NCBI GenBank assembly: GCA_036365455.1
Contig: JAWQUS010000030.1
Coordinates: forward strand, 19,984,001-20,048,000
Length of the DNA: 64,000 nucleotides
Origin: Macrosoma leucophasiata
Taxonomy: Eukaryota > Arthropoda > Insecta > Lepidoptera > Hedylidae
Direction of reading: 5' to 3'
How positions within the stretch are numbered: position 1 is the stretch's first letter; every line of letters starts with the position of its first letter. Made by a program: the position numbers and the translations under genes. Shown here in pieces: positions 1-10,480 of this stretch. The notes under the pieces are model-generated. The model was not told the origin of the DNA. It did no database searches and worked only from the letters and a program-made list of their open reading frames with translations.

Positions 1-297
1 TGGAATATCCTCCTTATGTGGAGGCTTTGGTCCAGAAGTGGACATCTTTAACTATTGTTAAAGTAAGACAATGCAACCCAGCCTTTTTGAAATTATGAAA
101 AATTCTGTGGAATAAACTTTGAAAATGACAAGAAAAACCAATAAACGAGCTACCCTGTCGGTGCTGTCGGCCATTGTATTATAATTTATCGTGGATCTCG
201 TATGCGCATAATTATTCAAATTGCGTATGGCGGCTGCCACCTTGTTCTATATCAGTGATACCTTTATTATGCTCATATGCTATATATGCTATATTAA
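1..297. other. Unassigned AT-rich stretch
   Basis: I see no gene or recognisable repeat here; the only open frame is short and shows no coding character. Confidence 0.5.
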
Positions 298-410
298 CGA
301 CCCTGTTAGTCCAGCGGTGTAAGACGACCGTTTGATTCTAAGGATCGCGTTCGATCCCTGCACTGGGACAAGTTTGTATGGCCTACTGATATTTGTTGCG
401 CGTACCTACG
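298..410 (+). mobile_element. SINE family B, 3'-truncated copy
   Basis: The head is tRNA-like, with an A-box-like TTAGTCCAGCGGTG and a B-box-like GTTCGATCCC, followed by the start of the family body (GGGACAAGTTTGTATGGCC). The body stops after about 40 bases, so the 3' half is missing. The head matches copies near 18447, 20620, 36800 and 52230. It is an old copy, with several differences from the others. Confidence 0.75.
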
Positions 411-429
411 ATAATTTTAAAATTGTGTG

Positions 430-650
430 ATTGCGCCATGTCAACGTTTTGTACGTAGTTTCCATACTGTTCATATTTGTACTGTGACTGAGTTAGGGCC
501 CTGTCGACCGGATAGTGTAATAAGCGGCAAGCCGGCGCGAGGCCACGCCCACCCTTTCACCCTTTCTGTCGGACCCTGAATACCGTGTCGTGTAACAGCC
601 TTTTAAGTTATTCCTGTTATTTGTTTTTTGGTGTATAATAAAGAGTTACT
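430..650 (+). repeat. Repeat L, copy 1 (probable non-LTR 3' end)
   Basis: Segments near 440-500 and 570-600 reappear inverted at 19690-19865 (shared runs include AACAGTATGGAAACTACGTA). The right end (GGTGTATAATAAAGAG) resembles the LINE tail GGTGTGCAATAAAG at 62431, so this is probably a retrotransposon 3' untranslated end. The family is not named. Confidence 0.5.
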
Positions 651-660
651 TTTAACACCA

Positions 661-942
661 TTTTATGTAAGGAAGGTGGCAAACATGCATGCAGCTCACA
701 TTGATGTTAAGTGATGACTGCAGCATAAAGACGTCTACACAAAAACCGAAGGTCAAAATGCAGATGCGTTGCCAACTCTGAGACGTAAGTTGTTACGCCT
801 CTGTGCCGGAAATTACAGGGCCATACATTACCACCTGACCGGAACACGACAGTACTGAACACTACCATTTAGCGGCAAGTATATTAGGTAATGCGGTGGT
901 GCCTACGCCCGCGAGCTCCGTTAATAGATCTTTACCACCAGT
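661..942 (-). mobile_element. Repeat A, near full-length
   Basis: The copy runs on the minus strand from ACTGGTGGTA at 942 to the tail complement TTTTATGTAA at 661. It carries the family landmarks: TTAGCGGCAAGTATATTAGG complement, the GGCCNTACATTACCACCTGA block, and GCAAACATGCATGCAG near the tail. The normal GAGCTCC/GGAGCTC hairpin at the 5' end is damaged. Confidence 0.85.
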
Positions 943-1570
943 AAAACATGTCTGTGAAAACACCCGATTGTTATTTCGTTCGCGTAGATAAAATATTCCC
1001 CCGTGATCGCCCAACCGCAGTTGTCATACTTGTCATTCCGTGAAGCGATACCAAGATGAGGGGTTGTCAACCTTTTGTCGAAATTCACCTTTTTTATTAT
1101 ATAAATGGATGCGCTCAGGTTTGGGTAGTAAATAACATGCTTGTTGTATTTTTTCAGCGTAGAAAATCGTGGTGGTTAGGTTGACCATGGTTTAAGCATT
1201 GCCGTAATAATGTCCTCCTTCAAAAAACACTTCTGTTTAATATGCGTGAGATAAAACTCTGAAAATAGTTTTAAGTCAATGTCCTACTGACTGAATTTCA
1301 GTCATGGCGGCAATTCTTAACGTACAACAGCCAACCGTGTAGGCGGAACGATAATGTAGTCCACAAATGCTTGCGCAACTATAGATGCACTCTCTTTTCC
1401 CTCACTCTCATAACCCGATGGTCAATCCGCACGACTGACGGATCACCGATTACCAGAAAAAACCCAATGACAGCTTTTCCCGATCAGCGGACTGAACTCG
1501 GGACTCGCGATTACGCCTACTGGACCCACGTTGCTGTGGTATCTACCAAAAATCATTTCATATATCATCT
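943..1570. other. No gene seen
   Basis: AT-rich unassigned sequence. Short open frames near its right end run into the adjacent MITE and show no domain. Confidence 0.5.
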
Positions 1571-1578
1571 GATAAATG

Positions 1579-1866
1579 CATAGAGCAACACCGGAGGGGA
1601 GTAGCCATATGCAGGCTTTCCCCTCTGTCAAAGTACAAGCCCAAATGGCCCTATACCTGTCGCCTAGATGTTTAAACGTGTGCGTTAAATGTTACTATAT
1701 TTTGTTAAAGTCAAGGTGTTCGTAGTAACAGACGATTTTTGTAGTGTGCGTGTAGGTCGCACGCATTTCCCCTCGCAAAAAAATGACAGACTGTTTTGCA
1801 TCGGTAATAAACGCTATGGCTACTCCCCACCAGTCCGCCGTGGCCGGTGGCCCGTGTTGCTCTATG
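1579..1866 (-). mobile_element. hAT-type MITE, family M1, complete copy
   Basis: A 288-bp element with inverted ends: CATAGAGCAACACCGGAGGG at the left, and GTGTTGCTCTATG, preceded by ATGGCTACTCCCC, at the right. It is flanked by a perfect 8-bp duplication GATAAATG at 1571-1578 and 1867-1874, typical of hAT transposition. It has no coding capacity. It lies inverted relative to the copy at 45917-46214, with which it shares most of its interior. Confidence 0.88.
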
Positions 1867-1874
1867 GATAAATG

Positions 1875-2564
1875 TTTCTATAATAATTAACCAAATATGA
1901 ATAATTAACCAAGATGTCAAAATGTACAACCCAAGAAATATAAAAATAAACATTGTTTCATACATGTTCACTTTCACAAATAACATTGCATGGTCACCCT
2001 ACACAGGAGTCGGTCAGCAATGACGTCACGCGTCAGCCATCAAGCCGCTACGTGACCCGGGGCAAGGCACCACCCATTGCTCCTACAAATACGTTCCATT
2101 TTTTAAATAATTGATGTAAGAAACGGACATGTAGTTTACATTGATACCGTGTGGGTTTTTATATTTTTTCTCGAGGTGGAAATAGAGTCTGCCGAGGGGA
2201 GAAAAGGGTAGAATGAGACAGGTCTGAAAACGAGAAGATCCACTATTTTCACTATTCTAGTTTTCAGACCTCAGGAGTACCTTAATACAACCTACACGCG
2301 CGCAAATCACTTTATACGAAACTAGCTTCGTGTGTCGTTACTTTTGAACAGCTTGTTACGATATTTTGGGCGAATTATTATATTCATCATAGTAGACAAA
2401 AGTTAGTTGTGGCTAAGCTATGAGATAGTTTGTCTGTAAATGTTTCTTTTTAAATATATTGTGAATATTTTCATGATCCTGTTCGGCAGCATAACCAATG
2501 TTACATCCAATTTACTTTTGTAATCGCCATTGTCCATTACTATTACTTATTAATTGTAATATTT
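1875..2564. other. Unassigned, with a short hairpin and a shared segment
   Basis: No gene is seen. A 12-bp perfect inverted repeat (2220-2231 with 2260-2271) surrounds a 28-base loop. The stretch 2285-2395 resembles 24280-24465 (both contain ACGAAACTAGC and TTACTTTTGAACA), so it is part of an undefined dispersed repeat. Confidence 0.45.
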
Positions 2565-2572
2565 ATGACATA

Positions 2573-3455
2573 CAAAGGAGATGTTGCAAAAATGTATGGA
2601 CCTCCGTCCATGTATTGTACACAATATCATTAACAGGCAAAATCAATATAAAAACGTTTTTTTACTGCATATTTTCATTCAACTGCCTTGGTAGCCTAGT
2701 GGTAGCAGGCCACTACTACTACGCTGAGGTCCTGGGTTCGATTTCCGGGTTGGGGGTTATCAGAGATAATGGTGTAAAGTCCCTTATCTCTGGTTCTATT
2801 GGGATTTTTCAATTTTCTGGAAATTTCCCAGTACCTCGAAGTTTGGTAATGTGCCCGGAGATGTCAACAGGCTCACCACTTGTTACATGGGCCAAAACGT
2901 AACCGGCGAATCGTGGGTGTTTGCATGTATGCTTGAATGCATGCATTTACCTCTGCCTACTCCTTCGGGGATTACAGGCGTGAAGTTACGTTACGTTACG
3001 TTATTTTCATTTATTTAGCTTTGTTTGCAGTAACAAAACATTATTTGCAGTTAGAATTGCAACTCAAAACCAACATGGCGAATATGGCGGGCGATGTCAT
3101 CTAGACAAATTCCACTAATAATCGATACTAATCGATTTCCAATTTAAAGAAATTCATCGTAACTTCTTTAAATTGATTGATTCGATACATCGTTTTTTTG
3201 TTAATATATGATGCACTAGTAAGATACATATAGCATTAGTTTTATATTATCTACATAGGTACTATCCCAAGCGTAGGCTATATCGCCGCCATGTTGAACA
3301 TGGTTGAAAATGATAAAATTGTTTCAATTAAATGTGGTTATAACTCTAAGATATATTCTTGAATAAATTAATTGTATTTTTTTCGGATTCTTCTTTAATT
3401 TACCCATTTTTTGAGGTAGTGTACGAACCAGAGCCGAGCTCGCAACATCTCCTTT
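2573..3455. mobile_element. M2-family DNA element, long form, carrying a SINE
   Basis: The ends are a perfect inverted pair, AAAGGAGATGTTGC (from 2574) and GCAACATCTCCTTT (ending 3455). Both ends also resemble those of the two 330-bp M2 elements at 18635 and 56598, including the TGTACAC/TAGTGTAC stretch inside each end. The flanks ATGACATA (2565-2572) and ATTACATA (3456-3463) differ at one base and may be an aged 8-bp duplication. The interior is AT-rich, shows no transposase, and is interrupted by SINE D at 2680-3003. Confidence 0.6.
2680..3003 (+). mobile_element. SINE family D, full length with target duplication
   Basis: The tRNA-like head (A-box-like TAGCCTAGTGGTAG, B-box-like GGTTCGATTTC) is followed by a body with GGAAATTTCCCAGTACCTCG and a 3' end CTGCCTACTCCTTCGGGGAT ... 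GGCGTGAAG with a TTACG-repeat tail. It is flanked by the direct repeat TATTTTCATT at 2670-2679 and 3004-3013. The insertion lies inside the M2 element and is therefore younger than it. Confidence 0.9.
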
Positions 3456-3458
3456 ATT

Positions 3459-4095
3459 ACATATTATATTGCATTTAGGAATTTCCTTTTTAGGAATAAA
3501 ACATAAAATTCAAACCAGTTATCATTCGAAAAAAAATATTAGGATACAAGACATAACGGAATTTTACACATTTACACCATTTTTTACCACCACCGTCCGT
3601 CCATCTCGTCCACCTTGTGAATCGATTGAAGGAATACGGAGTATCTCTTTGGTCAATTCTCCCCGACTTCCTCTAAATATAATACAGCAAAGACATTTTT
3701 ATCATCCACGCTGGGAACTCGACAAGTGTTCGTTAAGAGAAAGGGAAGAAAACGTTTTAAGATTGATAAAGGACCCTAAAAAGGTTCGGAGTAAAGGGTC
3801 GACTTCAGAAATAGCCCTTCAACGTCCTCGGGGATAAAAATCTATTTTATACAAAGAATCTTCCCAATACAGTAGGACGTATATAAATTTCGTATAATAA
3901 GGACATTTGTTTGAATATTTTCATAAAGATTGCTCGGATCGCTCCTTAAAAGGGGTTTCAATGTGGTCTGATAATACTTAAGAGATTCAAGTTGTGTGGA
4001 TTTTGTGTATTCTTTTCTTCCAGTAATATTTTGCGGATGTCTCTATTGTATTTTTAGCATAGAACGCATATGTTTTGAAATACTTAATAGTCTTC
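3459..4095. other. Unassigned; chance open frame of 122 codons
   Basis: An open frame runs from 3469 to 3837 on the plus strand. It starts in AT-rich sequence, has no domain I recognise and no homologous copy elsewhere in the window, so I do not call it a gene. Nothing else is seen. Confidence 0.4.
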
Positions 4096-4372
4096 ACTGG
4101 TGGTGGATCTCCAGTGACGGAGCTCGCGGGCAGCATCGCATTACCTAATATACTTGCCGCTAAATGGTAGTGTTCAGCACTATCGTGTTCCGGTCAGGTG
4201 GTAATGTACGGCCCTGTAATTTCCGGCACAGAGGCCTAACACCTTAGGCCTCAGGAATGGTAACGCATCTGCATTTTGACCTTGGTCTTTGTGAGGGAGT
4301 CTATAGGCTGCAGTCATCACTTAACATCAATGTGAACTGCATGCTTGTTTACCACTTCCAATACAAAAAAAA
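4096..4372 (+). mobile_element. Repeat A, full length
   Basis: Runs from ACTGGTGGTGGATCTCC to a short A tail after CCACTTCCAATAC. It retains GGAGCTCGCGGGC and the TTGCCGCTAAATGGTAGTGT block. Confidence 0.88.
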
Positions 4373-4427
4373 TATTGCATGAATATTAAGATTAGGTACG
4401 CATCTTTCAAATACATATTTTTTATTT

Positions 4428-4598
4428 GTGGTGGGCTTCCGGTGTATTTGCGTCGGAGACATAGGAGCTCGAGGGCGTACGCACCACGCATTGGATCGTG
4501 ATTACCTGATTTCTCTGTCGCCACATTGTAGTGTTCAGCACTATCGTGTTCCGGTTAGATGGTAATGTATGGCCCTGTAATAACTATCATAGGGCTTT
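4428..4598 (+). mobile_element. Repeat A, decayed and 3'-truncated
   Basis: Recognisable blocks are GGAGCTCGAGGGCGTACGCA, CACTATCGTGTTCCGGTTAG and GGCCCTGTAATAACTATCA. It belongs to the GAGGGCGTAG / AACTATCACA variant also seen at 38708. The 3' third is absent. Confidence 0.7.
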
Positions 4599-4851
4599 AA
4601 AGCTTAATAAGTCACGAACAGTTAACTGATTCGAAAAATTAAGCTTGCACACCTCTAATATATCTATTCAACAATATCCCGATATACGAAAAATAAAAAA
4701 AATATTTGCGCGTTACATGTAGCAGAGGTTCCCCTTAATAAATAAAAACATATTTTTATTCTACCACTTTGTCGGCGTGATTAAGTTGTATACTCATGCC
4801 AAATTTCAAGCCTCTAGCCATTGAAATACAAAAATGTATATCAATGCCTCT

Positions 4852-5078
4852 AGCACACCGCGGACACTTTGCCAAAATTCCATACAAACGCTTAATTTGG
4901 TCTCTATTACACAGACATCAATCAGTGACGTGTATTTACACGTGCATCTGTGTGCGTAGCACGTAGAGAATACCAAACTTCGCCCATAAGAGGGGAGGAG
5001 GTTGGGTGATGCGGGGAAATCGGGCGGGACGTCGAAGTGTCCATTCTATACGTAGTATTAATACATATTCTCTGCCTC
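4852..5078 (+). repeat. Repeat F, copy 1
   Basis: About 220 bp shared with 51517-52018 (split) and 54990-55203. Landmarks are GACGTGTATTTACACGTGCA, CCCATAAGAGGGGAGGAGGT and TCCATTCTATACGTAGTATT. No coding frame is shared among the copies, and the ends are not clearly inverted. The class is unknown. Confidence 0.7.
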
Positions 5079-5129
5079 TAGTACCAATAGTTTTTGCGCT
5101 AAACTGAGGACCCTTTACAAAACACCTGG

Positions 5130-5409
5130 TTTTTTTTTTTATGTAATGGAAGTGGCAAACAAGCATGCAGTTCACATTGATGTTAAGTGATGAATGCAGT
5201 CTATAGACACCCACACAAAGACCGAGGTCAAAATGCAGATGCGTTACCACTCCTGAGGCCTAAGGTGTTGTGCCTCTGTGCCGGAAATCACAGGGCCGTA
5301 CATTACCACCTGACCGGAACACGACAGTGCTGAACACTACCATTTAGCGGCAAGTATTGCGGTGGTGCCTACGCCCGCGAGCTCCGCCACTGGAGCTCTA
5401 CCACCAGTA
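5130..5409 (-). mobile_element. Repeat A, full length with small deletion
   Basis: Minus-strand copy with a ten-T tail complement at the left and ACCACCAGT at the right. A few bases are missing after AGCGGCAAGTA. Confidence 0.88.
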
Positions 5410-5547
5410 AATTTACAAATACGATAACATTTTCAATTTGCGTTAGGTGAGTACCTCATATTAGAAGTGACCTGACACAAATTTCACTTCAAACAAATAT
5501 TGAGTGTAGCTCATTAAAACATAACAAAGCATTAACCTCCATTAATC

Positions 5548-5641
5548 CGCATTGGAGCAGCGTGGCGGAGTAAGCTTCAGGCCTCCCCCCAAAAAGGAGA
5601 GAGACTCGTGCCCAGCAGCAGGATGCATTATTATTATTATT
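5548..5641 (+). mobile_element. Repeat R, 3'-end fragment
   Basis: Only the last about 95 bases are present (GCATTGGAGCAGCGTGGCGG ... GAGACTCGTGCCCAGCAG), followed by an ATT microsatellite tail. It is 5'-truncated as expected for target-primed reverse transcription. A short piece of repeat E follows at 5658-5697. Confidence 0.75.
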
Positions 5642-5697
5642 ACACAGAACAAAGTCCCTATCTCCGTCATCACTCCAGCCGAAAAACGTCCACAACA

Positions 5698-6490
5698 TTG
5701 TAAAAGTCCTTGCTCTATATTTTAAGACATAATGTATTAGTTTAGTGACTTTATTAAACCTTCTAAGTAGACCCTAGCACTAGTAGCACCTGTAAATACC
5801 CAATCGCATATGCCTTACCCTACCCATAACATTTATTTACGAGAATATTACATAGTTTTGTACAGATGGTGAGAGTACAGCTTATGCAGATTACCATGGC
5901 AATGGTGTGTAAAAACAAAGTAGAAATAAAGATATTTTTTCTATTGAATTTCAAATAGTAGATATTACAGAAATACTCAGGTTTGTAGCGAAAAAAATCG
6001 TCATGATACGTTCGATGAGGAATACGGGATATACCTGTTTCGTATGGTAGTACATCGAAACAAAATATCGATATATCGCATAGGTTTGTACAAAATACGT
6101 CCCATCTCTATTTGCGACCTAATTTCGTAGGGCTCCACAGACCTTAAAGGAAACGCTGATGGTTCCTTTCTACTGTTATCGCGGCTTTCATCTATATTTA
6201 TGATTACTGTTACTGAGCTTCGCAGCTGAAGAGATGTTATTGGGGAAGGAGGAAAGGTAATTGTTTGCAAAATTGTGATTTTAGTGGCTTATTCCTGTTA
6301 CGTACGTGGTAAAGTACAGCACGTTGATGGTAAGATTCGTATGTGAATGAATACTATAAAAAACACCCATTTAATATAGATAATAGATAGATTTAATAGA
6401 TCTCTCTCAATATAGATTTGCCAATGCTTAGCAAAAAAAATAGAAAAAAGTGGGGAAGGATTTGGTAACAGGTAATTAGGTACAGCGCTT
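5698..6490. other. No gene seen
   Basis: AT-rich sequence without assigned repeats. Short open frames on the minus strand show no domain. Confidence 0.5.
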
Positions 6491-6496
6491 ATCAAG

Positions 6497-6719
6497 AAAT
6501 AATGCACATCGAGCCTATGAAAGTGACAATCGGCTAGTTTCGGATTCATAGAGCGTTATCTCTGCTGCACACTGCTTACGCAAGCATCCGGAGTCCGGTA
6601 TTGGTCAAAACTTGAGCAAAATGGTCGACAAACGTCAAATAGGTAAGGTGCGAAAGAGATAACGCTCTACAGATCCGAAATAAGCCGACGTCTCTTCCTG
6701 AGGTCGATGTGCATTATTT
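6497..6719. mobile_element. MITE family M3, complete copy
   Basis: About 223 bp with inverted ends AAATAATGCACATCGA (6497-6512) and TCGATGTGCATTATTT (6704-6719). Subterminal blocks GAGCGTTATCTCT and AGAGATAACGCTC form a second inverted pair. Relatives lie at 10862, 25283 and 29030. No clear target duplication is visible, so the superfamily is not assigned. Confidence 0.75.
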
Positions 6720-7300
6720 ATTGTTGTATATTGTAATGCGCAGTTGACTGAGCCTTGGCTGGCTGTCACTTGCAAAATTAAATACTGTTTGGCTGTTCCG
6801 ATCTACTCAAAGACCACTGCGACTGCGACAGTGCTGTGCTGGGGAATATTTCGTTCCAAAATATGTTTACACAGTATGTTTACTTACTAGATACCTTTCA
6901 ATTTTCAATTTCAAGGTATACTTATTGGATTATTTCTTGAGAAAAAAAATAAAATTAAAATGAATTCTTAAGAAATTTATAATCGTGCAACACCAGTCAG
7001 CTTCAGCACATTCAGATTTTGGACAACGTACCGATTTTAAACAGTAGTTAACAGTACTGCGAAATAAAAATGGAACAACTTTGCAGTGCACTGCACGACG
7101 TCGCCTCCTGCAATGTCCACAGTGTATTTCGGAACATAGCGAATAGCTCTACTTTCAGCAAGGGCTCATTCATACGCAAAGCTTCGAATTGGCGTGATGC
7201 GAATTCGCAACGCGGAAAATTGCGACACAAATTGTGCGATATGATTTCTAGCACATTATAATTTGCCATACGCTTTTCCACCAGAGATGTGCTATGCCGA
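6720..7300. other. No gene seen
   Basis: Open frames of about 60-77 codons lie on both strands at 7048-7281, covering the same bases. That argues for chance rather than a gene. A 28-base piece of repeat F, inverted, lies at 7303-7332. Confidence 0.45.
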
Positions 7301-7344
7301 AGGCAGAGAATATGTAATAATATTACGTACCGAAGGTATGATGA

Positions 7345-7490
7345 AGGTAATCATTCTCTTCATACATGCACGCCGATTCCTATGACCTTTGACCTCACCG
7401 TCAGACAGTACACGACCTATTTGGTCATGGTAGGTCAGTCTTGGCTTTCTGGGCTTCTGCAAGCACCAGACCAACCTCTTGACATCTAAA
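7345..7490 (-). pseudogene. Non-LTR retrotransposon N, ORF2 C-terminal fragment
   Basis: On the minus strand the translation contains PRLTYHDQIGRVLSDGEVKG followed by HRNRRACMKRM, shared with copies at 13888 and 18078. It lacks the final residues and 3' tail and is a dead fragment of a non-LTR reverse transcriptase polyprotein. The exact clade is not assigned. Confidence 0.7.
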
Positions 7491-7499
7491 TAAAAAAAT

Positions 7500-8745
7500 A
7501 TTATTCTCAGATCAAGCGCGTGGCCCGACACGCACTTGACCGGTTTTTTATTTTAATTTAATTATTCTGATGTGAGTAACGTAGTAGGCCCTTCAGAACG
7601 GCACCTTCATCATCGAGGTCAAAAAAAACTAATCAACATTACAAAGTACAAATTAAATTGCAACACTACAATATAAAACTCCAAACAAAAAGTCCTATAC
7701 AAAGAACACATTAAGTATATCACAGAGATCTACAAAAGCAATTCCGTCCATTAAAAGTTACGGCGGAACGTTAATTTCTGCTCCACTCCGACAAAAGGCT
7801 CGCAAATATAATTAGAGTTAGGTGTCCATTTTAAAGGTCATTTTAAGTGAATACGCCATGAATGCGTATATGAGAGGGCTGGATGTGCTCGAGGGGCGTA
7901 AGTTAGGCTGCTATTACATTTTTTTATTAATTATTACTGTTGCATTCGGATTCACCCGCGCGGATGTCGTTTAAAAAGTAGCCTGTTCTTTTTCTTTAAA
8001 ATCGGTTCAGTCGTTTGGACGTGAAAAGGTAACAGAAAGACAGAGTTATTTTCGCAGTTATAATATTAGTAGGGACTATGGGTTAACTCTTCAAGCTAGA
8101 AATATCTGTTTTCACGGATGTATGTTTTAAAAAAATATTGAAGAGCATGTCAAGCCTCAGTAGGATTCCATTTCACAGTACTTTTTAAAATGTTGAACGA
8201 CATCGGGGTGACCAACGCGTTTCAATTAAATTTGTTTCATGCGCTATTATTTACGAAAACTTCTAAAACATCATTCTAATTTTATTATATCTACTAATGT
8301 ATATGAAATGTTTAAGGTATATTTGAGAAGCATCAATATTGTATCTATAGGTGTAAATATCTTTCCAATGACCACATTGTAAGTAATATTTTTTTTGGCA
8401 AATATAATTTTTGGAGTAAGCTATCCTTCAAAGAGATCTACCAAAGATTCCACCGCACATTGTTTTGTTATCTCTCAAAGGGTATAAACGGCAGCGTCGT
8501 CGATGAAAATTACCAGGCGACTTAATTTCTTCCGACACCTCCAACATTTATTGCTTTATTACAATCAATTAACACAAAACTTTTACAAATTATACACACA
8601 AACCTTCCTCATAAATCACTCTATCTATCGGTGAAAACCATATCAAAATCCGTGAATCTTCATTTAACTCAAAGACGTCCTTGAGTTAATCGCGAACTGA
8701 CAGACAGACGTGAGAGAGAGGTATGAATAGATAGATAGAAGAGTT
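7500..8745. other. Mostly unassigned; J-like piece inside
   Basis: No gene is seen. The part 7940-8085 has the wording of repeat J elements (AAAATCGGTTCAGTCGTTTG, then ATAATATTAGTAGGGA). The rest is AT-rich and unassigned. Confidence 0.45.
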
Positions 8746-8749
8746 TTTC

Positions 8750-9043
8750 ACTGGCGTTAGAGCTCCAGTGACAAAGCTCGCGGGTGTAGGCACCACCGCA
8801 TTACCAAATATAATTGCCGCTAAATGGTAGTGTTAAGCACTATCGTATTTCGATCAGGTAGTAATGTAATGTAAGGTGGTGCCCTGTAATTATCGACATA
8901 GGGTCATAACACCTTAGGCCTCAGGAGTCACCTCACATCTGCATTTTGAACTTGGTCTTTGTGTGGGTGTCTATAGGCTGCAGTAATCACTTAACATCAA
9001 TTTGAACTGTATGCTTGTGTGCCACTTCCATTACATAAAAAAA
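8750..9043 (+). mobile_element. Repeat A, full length, diverged
   Basis: Starts ACTGGCGTTAGAGCTCC and ends CCACTTCCATTACATAAAAA. A small duplication (GTAATGTAATGTAAGGTGGT) lies in the middle. Confidence 0.85.
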
Positions 9044-9272
9044 GAAGATAGATTATTTTGAAAAACTGAGACTACGTTTCTTATCGGAATGAATGTCGTT
9101 CCACCTTTCCCCCAATTTTCCTGTCCTCGCTTTGTAAATAAATTATATAATCGGAGATTGCTTTTTAATGTCATTGTTTTTATCCCCCAAAATTAAGGTT
9201 TGAGTGATATTTTTAACGGCATATAATTATAGTGACCTAGATATAAAAAGAAGAAATATTAAGCTGTATTTA

Positions 9273-9583
9273 ACTGGTGGTAGAGCTCCAGTGACGGAGC
9301 TCGCGGGCGTAGGTACCACCGCATTACCAAATATACTTGTACTTAATATAATTACTTACGCTAAATGGTAGTGTTCAGCACTATCGTGTTCCGGTCGAAT
9401 TATTCCGTCCGGTCAGGTGGTAATGTACGGCCCTGTAATTTCTGGCACAGAGGCATAACACCTAATACCTCAGGAGTGGCAGCGCATCTGCATTTTGACC
9501 TCTGGTTATTGTGTGGGTATCTATAGGCTGCAGTCATCACTGAACATCAATGTGAACTGCATGCTTGTTTGCCACTTTCATTT
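9273..9583 (+). mobile_element. Repeat A with two internal duplications
   Basis: Near full-length copy. Extra bases after ATACTTG (an AT-rich insert near 9340-9355) and a duplicated CCGGTC segment near 9400-9417 interrupt the family sequence. The poly-A tail has been replaced by T-rich sequence. Confidence 0.85.
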
Positions 9584-9740
9584 TACTTTTATTTTACCTT
9601 TATTAGCATGCTTATAATACTTATGAAGCTACTCTTCTATTGTTCTGATTGTTGTACTTTTATGCCCATAAATTATTCTTATTCTTATTCTTATCCCATG
9701 GATGGAACACTGACGGTAGTCGTCGCTACGACTGCAGCCT

Positions 9741-9892
9741 ATAAGTAGCATAAGAACCGGAGGTCACTATGCAGATCTGTTGAGTGACTGCATCCGTGAT
9801 ACAACTTATTTTGTCATCAAGTGGCAATCAAGAATGCAGTTGATCAGTCAAGATGGAGTTCACATCGATGGCAAATGAATCCTATAGTTTTT
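9741..9892. repeat. Decayed repeat A remnant
   Basis: Patches such as GACTGCAGCCTATAAGTAGC, GTGGCAATCAAGAATGCAGT and GTTCACATCGATGGCAA look like broken pieces of the 3' half of repeat A, partly rearranged. Weakly supported. Confidence 0.4.
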
Positions 9893-10162
9893 ACTGGTGG
9901 TAGAGCTCTAGTGACGGATCTCGCGGGCGTAGGCACCACCGCATTACCTAATTTACTTGCTGCTAAATGGTAGTGTTCAGCACTATCGTGGTAATGTACG
10001 GCCCTGTAATTTCCGGCACAGAGGCATAACACTTTAGGCCTCTGGAGTGGTAACGCATCTACATTTTGACCTTGGTCTTCGTGTGATTGTCTATAGGCTG
10101 CAGTCATCACTTAACATCAATGTGAACTATATGCCTGTTTGCAACTTCCATAATATAAAAAA
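9893..10162 (+). mobile_element. Repeat A, internally deleted
   Basis: The 5' end (ACTGGTGGTAGAGCTCT) and 3' end (AACTTCCATAATATAAAAAA) are present. The segment CCGGTCAGGTGG in the middle is deleted after CACTATCGTG. Confidence 0.88.
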
Positions 10163-10209
10163 GTCTACAAATATCTACCTAAGAAAATGTGAAATTTTAA
10201 ATTTAATCT

Positions 10210-10480
10210 TAATGGATGCCGCTCCTGAGGCCAAAGCTGTTGTGTCTCTGTGTCGGCAATTATAGGGTTTTACATGGCTACCCGACCGAAACATGATAGT
10301 GCTGATCACTACCATTTAGCAGCAAATAAGTATGTATGTACGTATCTTCACGCCAGGTCCCTAACGGGGTAGGCAGACGTGTGTAGATTAGGTAATAATG
10401 TAGGTAGTAATGCAGCAAATAAGTAGATTAGGTAATGCCGACGCCCACGAGTTTCATTGCTGGAGCTCTACCACCAGTTA
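10210..10480 (-). mobile_element. Repeat A, 3'-truncated, split by LINE N tail
   Basis: Minus-strand copy lacking the tail. It is interrupted at 10333-10411 by the end of a LINE N element, flanked by GCAGCAAATAAGTA on each side. The 5' terminus ends ACCACCAGTT at 10480. Confidence 0.8.
10333..10411 (-). mobile_element. LINE N 3' end, nested, with 14-bp target duplication
   Basis: On the minus strand this reads GTCTGCCTACCCCGTTAGGG and then CTGGCGTGAAGATAC with a TAC-rich tail, the same 3' end as the copy at 13888-14071. The direct repeat GCAGCAAATAAGTA lies at 10319-10332 and 10412-10425. It is heavily 5'-truncated. Confidence 0.85.

Noticed and set aside
3469..3837. 122-codon open frame
   Set aside because: No domain, no second copy, no coding-like composition; probably chance.
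7048..7281. Pair of open frames on opposite strands at the same place
   Set aside because: Neither shows a domain; mutual overlap suggests chance.
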